In this document: positions 47,421-55,808 of the stretch, one piece after another | Position numbering within the stretch: position 1 is the first letter of the stretch | Layout of the letters: the number at the start of each line of letters is the position of its first letter | Assembly (NCBI RefSeq): GCF_902859745.1 | Contig: NZ_CADIJW010000024.1 | Coordinates: 1-64,000 of the forward strand | Length of the DNA stretch: 64,000 nucleotides | Source of the DNA: Achromobacter dolens | GTDB taxonomy: Bacteria > Pseudomonadota > Gammaproteobacteria > Burkholderiales > Burkholderiaceae_B | Direction: 5' to 3' | The notes under the pieces: generated by a model | Seen by the model: only the letters and a program-made list of their open reading frames with translations | What the model was told of the DNA's origin: nothing | Databases searched by the model: none | Position numbers and translations under genes: made by a program

Positions 47421-48080
47421 ATGATGTCCAAGTTCCGTTCCCTGATCGTATGGTCCGTGGTCTTCTCGCAGGTCTGGACTCCCGTGCTGGCGCAGACCCT
47501 GCCGATCTCGGTGGCCAGGCGGCGGGCGGGGCCGACAAGGCGCGGGACCCGGGCGACAAGAGCGGGGCGTCGGCGGGCCTGCCTGTTGTCGCGCGCGCTT
47601 CCGGCAATGCCAGCTCGACCACGCGCAGCGCGATCAGCGGCGGCAGCGTCGTGATCCGTGATGAGGCCGCGCAGCAGGATTTGACGGGGATGACGGCGGT
47701 GCAAACGGTCGCCGCGCTGAATCGCGACACGTCGTCGGATACGTTGAATGCGCTCAAGCCGATCTTCGACAAGGAGAAGATCGAGGCGGGGTTCGAGATT
47801 GCGTCGGAGGCTCAGAAGCAGGTCGGGCAGTTCCTGGAAACGCGGGCCAGGATTCGGTGTCGGGCAACGTCGCCCAAGGCCGGATGAACAGCGACTTTCG
47901 ATCCGCCAGCGAGCAGGTCGGCCTGAAGGCGGGCGACGGCGGCTTCCAACTGGATATCGCGCGAAACACGACCTTGGTCGGCGCGGCGATATCCAGCAGC
48001 GAGCGCGCGGCGCTGGAAGGCCGAAACGCGCTCGGGACGGGCACGCTGGATGTTCGGGAGGTAAAGAACACGGCCCCCCC
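47421..48080 (+). pseudogene. Scrambled remnant of a large exoprotein (FhaB/CdiA-like TpsA)
   Basis: Three pieces of a filamentous-haemagglutinin-type protein lie in three different frames. Piece 1 (47421 on) is a signal-like start, MMSKFRSLIVWSVVFSQVWT followed by PVLAQTLPISV. Piece 2 (about 47515-47850) has GGSVVIRDEAAQQDLTG, TVAALNRDTSSDTLN and PIFDKEKIEAGFEI, as found before the C-terminal toxin region of CdiA-like proteins. Piece 3 (about 47857-48070) has SASEQVGLKAGDGGF and TTLVGAAISSSERAA, as in FHA repeat blocks. Intact proteins of this type have thousands of residues, so most of the gene is deleted and the order is disturbed. Confidence 0.65.
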
Positions 48081-48101
48081 ACCGTCGGTACGCAGGCTGC
48101 A

Positions 48102-48737
48102 CTACTCGCTGGCCGACAACGAGGCCTCAACGAGCGGCTTCGCCCAATCGGGCGTGTCCCGCATCTCCGCTAGCGAAGTGGGATAGAGCACCTGGCCATC
48201 GTCCACGTAGAGGACCAGAGCCGGCTCAGGTACGGCCTCGCCAGGCTCTACGTCCACGCTGTTGTCGTAGACCCGCAGACTGACCAGGTGCGGCATCAAT
48301 TTCAGCAGATTGCGGTAGGACGTCTTACAGCGCTCGCGGATGCGTTCTTCGGGGATGTCGTGGCCACCGCGCGCCACCCGGGCCTGCACACGCGCAATAT
48401 GGTGCTCGGCGTCGCGCAGGCCGCAGTACCAGACCAGCACATCGTGGGTCGACGCCGCGGCGATGAGCTTTTCCACGATAGTCTGGCCGCCCAGGGTGGT
48501 CTCGAAGGCGAACGACCCGCCCGCCGCGACTGCCGCGTCCAGCCGCCGCACCCCTTCCGCCCACGCTTCCGCATTGGCCTGATCTTGGGACCGGCCCAAG
48601 CGCTGTACAAGCTCACGAGCGAAGGTGTCAGGGTTGAACCAGGCCATGCCGGCCTGAGTCAGGATATGGCCGCCCACTGAGCTTTTGCCGGCGCCATTCA
48701 CTCCCGCCAGCACATACAGAATTGGGCGTTCCATCAA
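48102..48737 (-). CDS. Zeta-toxin-like P-loop kinase
   Basis: A 211-residue P-loop protein of the zeta-toxin/AAA type. The Walker A motif AGVNGAGKSS (11-20) lies at the N-terminus, followed by WFNPDTFARELVQRLG and SFAFETTLGGQTIVEKLIAA, characteristic of the zeta family; well-studied members phosphorylate UDP-N-acetylglucosamine and block wall synthesis. The start overlaps the antitoxin stop by four bases. The 3' end runs to the secretion-gene remnant. Its target is not known from sequence. Confidence 0.82.
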   Translation of the reverse strand: MMERPILYVLAGVNGAGKSSVGGHILTQAGMAWFNPDTFARELVQRLGRSQDQANAEAWAEGVRRLDAAVAAGGSFAFETTLGGQTIVEKLIAAASTHDVLVWYCGLRDAEHHIARVQARVARGGHDIPEERIRERCKTSYRNLLKLMPHLVSLRVYDNSVDVEPGEAVPEPALVLYVDDGQVLYPTSLAEMRDTPDWAKPLVEASLSASE

Positions 48738-49096
48738 AACGTGGAGCCGGCCTTAACTCGGCCAGCCAACGGGCCTGGGTTGCGCATAACGCTTCGCAGG
48801 CGCTCAGCCGCGTCGGGGGCGGACAGCGCGGCAAGTCGTTGATCGAAGCTGCGGCGCAGTTCTTCGACCGGGTCCGGCACGGCGGCCTGGGCAGCGTTCA
48901 GCGCGTCTATGATGCGCGTGTACTCGGCCACCGTCATGATCACGGCCTCCGGCTCATCGTGGTTCGTGACGACGAGCTTTCCTTCGGCGGCGGCAAGACT
49001 GCGGACGACACCCCGCCAGCCGTCCTTCTTGACTGCCGAAGCAGGCTTCGCCGGCAGGCGGGCGATAGGTTCAGCGAGCAATGCGGAAGCAGCCAT
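48734..49096 (-). CDS. Phd/YefM-type antitoxin
   Basis: A 120-residue protein whose central part GKLVVTNHDEPEAVIMTVAE, then YTRIIDAL, is the Phd/YefM antitoxin signature, with a proline/alanine-rich N-terminus and a charged C-terminal tail (PVEELRRSFDQRLAAL) that may wrap the toxin. GGGAGAA precedes the ATG on the minus strand. It is first in a two-gene operon with the zeta-like kinase and probably autoregulates a promoter in the AT-rich stretch 49140-49180. Confidence 0.82.
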   Translation of the reverse strand: MAASALLAEPIARLPAKPASAVKKDGWRGVVRSLAAAEGKLVVTNHDEPEAVIMTVAEYTRIIDALNAAQAAVPDPVEELRRSFDQRLAALSAPDAAERLRSVMRNPGPLAGRVKAGSTF

Positions 49097-49444
49097 GATC
49101 GTTCTCCCAACGAGGGCTTTCGAATCGGCCTTGATGGCCTATTGGTCAATTTTACCCTTTTTGGCCTTTTATCACTAATTGCCCTCTGGGACCGCGCATG
49201 CGGACCCCTTCTTATATGGGGACGGATAAACCGTGCCGCGTCACCATGTCGCGATTGGTTGCGGTGACCCAAGACACCGTCTTGAGCGTGTCGGGTTTGA
49301 GCACCATGGCGGAGAATACGGGTGCCCCCACGTCAACGCCGCGGGCCTGTTCTGACGCAAAGGCTTCTGTCGGTTGGTCGCTGTTCCATTCGGAGGGGGA
49401 CAGCACAAAGCCGAAGCCGCCATGGGCCAGTCCCCCCTACATCC
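49097..49444. other. Antitoxin promoter region and unassigned remnant
   Basis: Bases 49140-49185 are AT-rich (TCAATTTTACCC, TTTTATCACTAATT) and likely hold the promoter of the antitoxin operon. The rest carries a minus-strand frame at 49212-49406 (64 codons, containing APVFSAMVLKPDTLKTVSWV) that reads like a fragment of a larger protein without start context or recognised family. I cannot assign it. Confidence 0.4.
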
Positions 49445-50719
49445 TCAGCGCACCTGAAAACTCACCTGCCCCGGTCGCCCCGGCAGGTTCAACGTCGCCG
49501 TGGCCGGCGGCGTCGTCGCCACCACCTGCCCGGCGCGCAACACCATCAGGCGCGTGGCGCGCAGGCGCAGCGCCTCGACCGGGTCGCGGGCCTGCAGCAG
49601 CACCATGTCGGCGCGCTTGCCCACTTCCAGCCCGGTCTCGTCCAGGCCCAGGATCTTCGCCGGCGTGGCCGTGACGGCCTGGAAACAGGCGCGCATGGCG
49701 TCCTGCCCGGTCATCTGCGCCACGTGCAGGCCCATGTGCGCCACTTCCAGCATGTCGCCCGAACCCAGGCTGTACCAGGGGTCCATCACGCAGTCGTGGC
49801 CGAAGGCCACCGGCACGCCGGCGGCCAGCAGCTCGGGCACGCGGGTCATGCCGCGGCGCTTCGGATAGGTGTCGTGGCGGCCCTGCAGCGTGATGTTGAT
49901 GAGCGGGTTGGCGATGGCCGACACGCCGGCCTCGCGCATCAGCGGGATCAGCTTGGACACGTAGTAGTTGTCCATCGAGTGCATCGAGGTCAGGTGCGAG
50001 CCCGTGACGCGGCCCTGCAGGCCCAGGCGTTGCGTGTGATAGGCCAGCGTCTCGATGTGGCGCGACAGCGGGTCGTCGCTTTCGTCGCAGTGCATGTCCA
50101 CGCGCAGGCCGCGCTCGGCCGCAAGTTCGCACAGGATGCGCACCGATTCGGCGCCGTCCTGCATGGTGCGCTCGAAGTGCGGAATGCCGCCGACCACGTC
50201 CACGCCCATGTCCAGCGCGCGCTTCAGGTTATCGAGCGCGCCAGGCGCGCGCAGCACGCCGTCTTGCGGGAAGGCGACCAGTTGCAGGTCCAGGTACGGC
50301 TTGACCTGCTCGCGCACGTGCAGCAGCGCTTCCACCGCCAGCAGGCGCGGGTCGCACACGTCGACGTGCGAGCGGATCGCCAGCAGGCCGCGCGCCACCG
50401 CCCAGTCGCAATAGGCCAGCGCGCGCTCGACCAGCGCTTCCTGCGTCAGCAGCGGCTTGAGTTCACCCCACAGCGCGATGCCTTCGAGCAGCGTGCCCGA
50501 CTGGTTCACGCGCGGCAGCCCGAACGACAGGGTCGAGTCCATGTGGAAGTGGGCGTCGACGAACGGCGAAGTCACCAGTTGGCCGGCGGCGTCGATGGTC
50601 TGCGCGGCCTCGGCCTTCAGCGCCGGTTCGAGCGCCGCGATGCGGCCCTGGGCCACGCCGATGTCGATGTGCTGGCGGCCGTCCGGCAGCGTGCAGTTCT
50701 TGAGGATCAGATCGAGCAT
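49445..50719 (-). CDS. codA: Cytosine deaminase family amidohydrolase
   Basis: A 424-residue amidohydrolase of the CodA type, which deaminates cytosine (some relatives use other azines). The metal motif FVDAHFHMDSTL, the LRVDMHCDESDDP site, GSHLTSMHSMDNYY and FGHDCVMDPWYSLGSGDML are all characteristic of cytosine deaminase. I start at the ATG at 50719, which has AAGG seven bases upstream, rather than at a TTG two codons earlier. It is the last gene of a nucleoside-type ABC operon on the minus strand. Confidence 0.9.
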   Translation of the reverse strand: MLDLILKNCTLPDGRQHIDIGVAQGRIAALEPALKAEAAQTIDAAGQLVTSPFVDAHFHMDSTLSFGLPRVNQSGTLLEGIALWGELKPLLTQEALVERALAYCDWAVARGLLAIRSHVDVCDPRLLAVEALLHVREQVKPYLDLQLVAFPQDGVLRAPGALDNLKRALDMGVDVVGGIPHFERTMQDGAESVRILCELAAERGLRVDMHCDESDDPLSRHIETLAYHTQRLGLQGRVTGSHLTSMHSMDNYYVSKLIPLMREAGVSAIANPLINITLQGRHDTYPKRRGMTRVPELLAAGVPVAFGHDCVMDPWYSLGSGDMLEVAHMGLHVAQMTGQDAMRACFQAVTATPAKILGLDETGLEVGKRADMVLLQARDPVEALRLRATRLMVLRAGQVVATTPPATATLNLPGRPGQVSFQVR

Positions 50720-50735
50720 AGTCAAACCTTGTGGA

Positions 50736-51686
50736 TCACCGTTCGCCCTTGCGGTAGGGCTTCATCAGGGCCTGCGGGTAGGCGGCGCGGCGCGCCATCA
50801 CCACCAGGGCCAGGATGGACAGAATATAGGGCAGCATCAGGTAGACCTGATAGGGCAGCTCGGGCAGCCCCGGCAGCGCCGCCCCACCCTGCTGCAGCCG
50901 CAGTTGCAGCGCGTCGAAGAAGGCGAAGATCAACGCGCCCAGCAGCGCCTTGCCAGGCCGCCACGAGGCGAACACCACTAGCGCCACGCAGACCCAGCCG
51001 CGGCCGTTGACCATGTTGAAGAAGAAGGCGTTGAAGGCCGCCAGCGTCAGGAAGCTGCCGGCCACGCCCATCAGCGCCGAGCCGGCGACGATGGCGCCCA
51101 TGCGCAGCTTGGTCACCGACAGGCCCTGGCCCTCGGCGGCGGCGGGGTTCTCGCCCACCATGCGGATCGCCAGGCCGACCGGGGTGCGGTTCAGTACCCA
51201 GGCCAGGATCGGCACCGCGGCCAGCGCCAGCAGCGTCATCGGCGTCTGCCCGGCCAGCACCGGGCCGATCAGCGGAATGCCGTCCAGGAATTTCATTTCG
51301 GCGAACGGCGTGATGGTGGGCGGCGTGTTCACGCTGGGAAACGTGACGCGGTAGGCGAAGTAGCTCAGGCTGGTGGCCAGCAGTGTCACGCCCAGGCCCG
51401 AGACGTGCTGCGACAGGCCCAGCGGCACCGTCAGCACCGCGTGCAGCAGGCCGAATACGGCGCCAGCCAGCGCGGCGGCCAGCACGCCCACGTACAGCGG
51501 CGCGCCCAGGTACACCACCAGCCAGCCGGTGAAGGCGCCGGCGGCCATGATGCCTTCGATGCCCAGGTTCAGCACGCCGGCGCGCTCGCACAGCAGCACG
51601 CCCAGCGTGCCCAGGATCAGCGGCGTCGCCAGCCGCAACACCGCGACCCAGAAGGCCGCGGAACTCAACAGGTCCATCCATTCCAT
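50736..51686 (-). CDS. BMP-type nucleoside ABC permease 2
   Basis: A 316-residue permease of the branched-chain/nucleoside superfamily (YufQ/NupQ-like). Segments LCERAGVLNLGIEGIMAAGA and GLAIRMVGENPAAAEGQG are typical of the second permease of guanosine/nucleoside importers. About eight to nine helices. It lies between permease 1 and codA, 10 and 16 bases away respectively. Confidence 0.9.
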   Translation of the reverse strand: MEWMDLLSSAAFWVAVLRLATPLILGTLGVLLCERAGVLNLGIEGIMAAGAFTGWLVVYLGAPLYVGVLAAALAGAVFGLLHAVLTVPLGLSQHVSGLGVTLLATSLSYFAYRVTFPSVNTPPTITPFAEMKFLDGIPLIGPVLAGQTPMTLLALAAVPILAWVLNRTPVGLAIRMVGENPAAAEGQGLSVTKLRMGAIVAGSALMGVAGSFLTLAAFNAFFFNMVNGRGWVCVALVVFASWRPGKALLGALIFAFFDALQLRLQQGGAALPGLPELPYQVYLMLPYILSILALVVMARRAAYPQALMKPYRKGER

Positions 51687-51696
51687 GGCGTGCTCC

Positions 51697-52770
51697 TCAA
51701 GCCCGGTTGCGGCGCAGGCGGTACTGCGCGAATAGCGTCGCGACCAGCATGGCGAGCAACGAGGTGGCGACGATGACGTCGGCGATGTAGTTCGGCACCG
51801 CGATGGCGCGGCTCATGCTGTCCGCGCCCACCAGCATGCCGGCCACGAAGACGCTGGCCAGGATCACGCCCAGCGGATGCAGGCCGGCCAGCATGGCCAC
51901 CACCACGCCGGTGTAGCCGTAGCCCGGCGACATGTCGAGCGTGACGTAGCCGGTGCGGCCGGCCACCTCGATGGCGCCGGCCAGTCCGGCCAGCGCGCCC
52001 GACAGCATGGCCGTGCCCAGCATCACGCGGTTGACCGGCAGGCCCAGGAAGCGCGAGGCGTGGGCGTTGGCGCCGACCGCGCGCATCTGGAAGCCGAACA
52101 CCGTGTAGCGGTTCAGCAGCCACAGGCCCAGCGCCAGGCCGGCGGCCCACAGCAGGCCGGTGTGGGCGCGGGTGCGCTCGATCAGCTTGCCCAGCTCCAG
52201 GTCGGGGTTGAGCGCGACCGATTGCGGCCAGCCCATCGCCATCGGGTCCTTCATGGGGCCGTCCAGCATCATCGAGACGAACAGCAGCACGATGAAGTTG
52301 CCCAGCAGCGTGGTCACCACTTCGTCCACGCCCAGGCGCGTCTTGAGCAGCGCCGGGATCAGCAGCAGCAAGGCGCCGGCCAGCGCCGCCGCCAGCATCA
52401 TGCCGCCGAACAGCGCCGGCAGGGGCAGATCGAAGCCGGTGCCGTCATGCAGGCCGCCCACCGCCACCGCGGCCAGCGCGCCCAGGTACAACTGGCCTTC
52501 GGCGCCGATGTTGTAGAAGCGCGCGCGAAACGCCACGGCGCAGGCCAGGCCGGTCAGCATCAGCGGCGTGGCGCGCGTCAGGGTTTCGGACAGTGCGAAC
52601 TTGGAGCCGAACGCGCCTTCGAACAGCAGCGCGTAGGTGCGGCCCACCGGCGCGCCGGCCCAGGCCACCAGCAGCGTGCACACCGCCAGCGTAAAGAGGA
52701 TGGCCGCGATCGGGGCCAGGGCCAGCGCGGCGCGGCTGGGCTCGGGGCGGCGTTCCAGGATCAGTTTCAT
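51697..52770 (-). CDS. BMP-type nucleoside ABC permease 1
   Basis: A 357-residue permease (YufP/NupP-like) with ATPLMLTGLACAVAFRARFY, NIGAEGQLYLGALAAVAVGG and LGNFIVLLFVSMMLDGPMKD, the signature of permease 1 in nucleoside BMP systems. The ATG at 52770 is preferred; a GTG at 52797 in frame would place the start only four bases after the ATPase stop but has no ribosome site. Confidence 0.88.
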   Translation of the reverse strand: MKLILERRPEPSRAALALAPIAAILFTLAVCTLLVAWAGAPVGRTYALLFEGAFGSKFALSETLTRATPLMLTGLACAVAFRARFYNIGAEGQLYLGALAAVAVGGLHDGTGFDLPLPALFGGMMLAAALAGALLLLIPALLKTRLGVDEVVTTLLGNFIVLLFVSMMLDGPMKDPMAMGWPQSVALNPDLELGKLIERTRAHTGLLWAAGLALGLWLLNRYTVFGFQMRAVGANAHASRFLGLPVNRVMLGTAMLSGALAGLAGAIEVAGRTGYVTLDMSPGYGYTGVVVAMLAGLHPLGVILASVFVAGMLVGADSMSRAIAVPNYIADVIVATSLLAMLVATLFAQYRLRRNRA

Positions 52771-52801
52771 TCGAGAAATGCTCAGTAGAGGGGGCACGGC
52801 G

Positions 52802-54331
52802 TCAGGCGCGCGTGCCCGTCATGGCCAGCCCGACGGTGGCGGGCGTCCATTGTGCGACCGGCTTGTCGGCGACCAGCTTGCCGCCGCACAGCACCGCGAT
52901 GCGGTCGGCCAGCGCGAAAATCTCTTCCAGGTCTTCCGACACCAGCAGGATGCCGGCGCCGCGCCGGCGCGCGGCCAGCAACTGTTCGCGCACGTAGGCC
53001 ACCGCGCCGATGTCCAGGCCCCAGGTGGGCTGGTCGGCGACGATGAAGCGCGGTTCGCGCGCCAGGGTGCGGCCCAGGATCAGCTTCTGCATGTTGCCGC
53101 CCGACAGGCTGCGGGTGCGCACATCCAGCGAGGCGGCGCGCACGTCGAACTGCTTGGCCAGCGCCGCCGCATAGGCGCGGCCGGCCTTGGCGCGGATCAG
53201 CCCGAAGCGCGAGAAGCGCGGGTCCTTCAGGTCTTCGACGATGGCGTTTTCCCACAGCGGGCTGTCGCCGATCATGCCTTCGCCGTGGCGGTCCTCGGGG
53301 ATGCGGCCCACGTGCGCGGCGGTCCAGCCGGCCGGCGTGGTGGGGGCGGCCGCGTGCTCCGGACCCAGGCGGATGGTGCCGTCGGCGGGCTGGCGCAGGC
53401 CGGTCAGCACCGACACGAGCGCCTGCTGGCCGTTGCCGGCGACGCCGGCGATGGCCACGATCTCATGCTTGTGCACCACCAGGTCCAGGCTGTCCAGGCG
53501 CGGCGCGCCGCCGCGCGGGTCGCGCACGGTGACCTGCGACAGCGTCACCACCGGCGCGGCCTGGCCGGCCGCCGCCATGGCTTCGGCGCGCGGCATGGCG
53601 ACTTTGCGGCCCACCATCAGCTCGGCCAGCTCGGCCGGCGTGGTGGCGGCGGTGTCGCGCTCGGCCACCAGCTTGCCCTGGCGCAGCACCGCGACGCGGC
53701 GCGACACGGCCATGACCTCGTCCAGCTTGTGCGAAATGAAGATGACGGCCAGGCCCTCGTCGACGAAGCCGCGCAGCGTGGCGAACAGGTCCTGCACTTC
53801 CTGCGGCGTGAGGACGGCGGTGGGCTCGTCCAGGATCAGCACCTTGGCGCCGCGGTACAGCGCCTTGAGGATCTCGACGCGCTGCTTCTCGCCCACCGAC
53901 AGGCTGCCGACGCGCGCGTCCGGATCCACCCCCAGGCCGAAGCGCTGGCCCAGTTCCACCAGGCGGCGGCGCGCCGGGCCGCGGCCCGAGGCCAGCTTCC
54001 ACAGCGACTCGGTGCCGACCATGATGTTGTCCAGCACGGTCAGGTTGTCGGCCAGCGTGAAGTGCTGGTGCACCATGCCGACCCCCGCCGCCAGCGCGGC
54101 GTCGGGCCGGCCCGGCGGCAAGGGTTGGCCGAAGACTTCGATGCTGCCGGCGTCGGCCACGTAATGGCCGAACAGGATCGACACCAGGGTCGATTTGCCG
54201 GCGCCGTTCTCGCCCAGCAGGGCCAGCACTTCGCCTTGCGCCAGCGTCAGCGAGACATCGTCATTGGCCGTCAGGCTGCCGAAGCGTTTGGTGATCCCTG
54301 CCAGCCGCAGGGCGAGAGGCGCTTGATTCAT
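52802..54331 (-). CDS. Double-domain ABC ATPase of nucleoside importer
   Basis: A 509-residue ATPase with two ABC domains (RbsA/YufO type). Domain 1 has Walker A GENGAGKST, signature LSVGEKQRVEILKALYRGAK and VLILDEPTAVL. Domain 2 has the degenerate GVAGNGQQAL P-loop, signature LSGGNMQKLILGRTLAREPR and FIVADQPTWGLDIGA. It overlaps the binding-protein gene by four bases and serves both permeases downstream. Confidence 0.92.
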   Translation of the reverse strand: MNQAPLALRLAGITKRFGSLTANDDVSLTLAQGEVLALLGENGAGKSTLVSILFGHYVADAGSIEVFGQPLPPGRPDAALAAGVGMVHQHFTLADNLTVLDNIMVGTESLWKLASGRGPARRRLVELGQRFGLGVDPDARVGSLSVGEKQRVEILKALYRGAKVLILDEPTAVLTPQEVQDLFATLRGFVDEGLAVIFISHKLDEVMAVSRRVAVLRQGKLVAERDTAATTPAELAELMVGRKVAMPRAEAMAAAGQAAPVVTLSQVTVRDPRGGAPRLDSLDLVVHKHEIVAIAGVAGNGQQALVSVLTGLRQPADGTIRLGPEHAAAPTTPAGWTAAHVGRIPEDRHGEGMIGDSPLWENAIVEDLKDPRFSRFGLIRAKAGRAYAAALAKQFDVRAASLDVRTRSLSGGNMQKLILGRTLAREPRFIVADQPTWGLDIGAVAYVREQLLAARRRGAGILLVSEDLEEIFALADRIAVLCGGKLVADKPVAQWTPATVGLAMTGTRA

Positions 54332-55359
54332 CGTGCCGACGACTTGGGTTCTTTGTCGTTGACCTGCACGCTGAAGCTGCCGTCCAGGATGGCCTTCTGC
54401 TTGGCCTGCACCTTGGCGATCAGGTCAGCGGGGATCTTGCTTTCGAAGGTGCCCAGCGGCGCCAGCGACGAACCCTTGTATTTCATCAGCGAGTACTGGC
54501 CGAAGTCGGCGGCCTTGAAGGTGCCGGCCTTGACCTGCTTGAGCGCCTCGTCGATGGTCGGCTCCATGCTCCACAGCGCCGAGGCCACCACGGTCTCGGG
54601 GTACTGCGGCTGGGTGTCGATGACGTTGCCGATGGCCAGCTTGCCGCGTTCCTTGGCGGCGTCCGACACGCCGAAGCGCTCGGCGTACAGCACGTCCGCG
54701 CCCTTGTCGATCATGGCGAAGGCGGCTTCCTTGGCCTTCGGGGGATCGAACCACGAACCGATGAAGGTCACGGTGAATTCGGTCTTGGGGTTTATTTCCT
54801 TGGCGCCCTCGATGAAGGCCTGCATCAGGCGGTTCACTTCGGGGATGGGGTAGCCGCCCACCAGGCCGATCTTGCCGGTCTTGCTCATGCCGGCGGCGAT
54901 CATGCCGGTCAGGTAGGCCGGTTCCTGGATGTAGTTGTCGAACACCGAGAAGTTGGGCTGCTGCGGCTTGCCCGACGAACCCATCAGGAAGGCGGTCTGC
55001 GGGTAGTCCTTGGCCACCTTGCGGGCTGCGGCCTCGACCGCGAAGGCCTCGCCCACCACCAGCTTGTTGCCCTGCTCGGCGTACTGGCGCATGACGCGCT
55101 CGTAGTCGGCGTTGGTGACGTTTTCCGAGAACGTGTATTCGATTTCACCCCGGTCGCGCGCGGCGGTCAGCGCCTTGTGGATGCGCGACACCCATTGCTG
55201 TTCCACCGGCACCGTGTAGATGGCGGCAACCTTGGTCTTGGCGGGCGCCTGGGCCTGGGCGCCAGCCGACAGCAGCAGCGCGCCGGCGGCGGCCGCGGCC
55301 AGCTTCAGCAGGCCACGGCGGGCGATGCCGCCGGTGGCCGGGAGGGAAAGGGATTTCAT
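54328..55359 (-). CDS. BMP-family ABC substrate-binding protein with Tat-type leader
   Basis: A 343-residue binding protein of the BMP (purine nucleoside) family: VEQQWVSRIHKALTAARDRG, GEAFAVEAAARKVAKDYPQT and NVIDTQPQYPETVVASALW. The leader IARRGLLKLAAAAAGALLLS has an RRxLLK twin-arginine motif, so export is probably by Tat. The start at 55359 is set by GAAGGAGA just upstream; a longer in-frame extension is unlikely. First gene of the operon ending in codA. Confidence 0.9.
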   Translation of the reverse strand: MKSLSLPATGGIARRGLLKLAAAAAGALLLSAGAQAQAPAKTKVAAIYTVPVEQQWVSRIHKALTAARDRGEIEYTFSENVTNADYERVMRQYAEQGNKLVVGEAFAVEAAARKVAKDYPQTAFLMGSSGKPQQPNFSVFDNYIQEPAYLTGMIAAGMSKTGKIGLVGGYPIPEVNRLMQAFIEGAKEINPKTEFTVTFIGSWFDPPKAKEAAFAMIDKGADVLYAERFGVSDAAKERGKLAIGNVIDTQPQYPETVVASALWSMEPTIDEALKQVKAGTFKAADFGQYSLMKYKGSSLAPLGTFESKIPADLIAKVQAKQKAILDGSFSVQVNDKEPKSSAR

Positions 55360-55808
55360 GCGCAAGTCTCCTTCGCGGGGATGGAAAGGGAATGGGAGGA
55401 ATGGCGGCGATGTCCGGGCGTCGCGGTGCGGCACGCGTGGGCGGGCGGGGTCGAGGGCGTGGGATCGGTCATCGGATGGGGGAGCGCCGGGGCGGCGCGC
55501 CCCATCCGAATGGGCGGGTTCGCGGCCAGTCCTGGCGAAGCAAGTTGTATGCCATGCGGCATTCCCGCGACAAGTCGGGGGAATCCTGATGGCCGGGCGC
55601 GATTATAGGCACCCTGGCGGCCAAGCGTGGCACCAGCATGGTGCGCACCGTTGCGGTGCGTGGACACTTTTCGGCGTGGAACAGCCTGTTGCGGCTGAAA
55701 TGGGCCCGAAAGGCCCTGGAGGCCTATCGCCATGCGGCTATCGGCGCGGCCGCGGGCCTAAAATTCCCGCATAGCGCCGCGCCCGTGCGCGGCAAGCCGG
55801 AATCCATC
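55360..55808. promoter_or_regulatory. Intergenic region between binding-protein operon and DedA gene
   Basis: A 449-base gene-free stretch with divergent genes on either side, so both promoters should lie here. I see only a small hairpin ATGCC-ATGC-GGCAT near 55551. The frame of the DedA gene stays open upstream from 55638 but has no homology or ribosome site. Confidence 0.4.

Noticed and set aside
47026-47424. Plus-strand frame of 132 codons as an intact gene
   Set aside because: No ribosome site or family pattern over most of its length; a short piece may instead belong to the TpsB remnant in shifted frame.
49198-49674. Plus-strand frame of 158 codons
   Set aside because: Its second half is antisense to the cytosine deaminase gene and the translation is Pro/Ser/Ala-rich without any motif.
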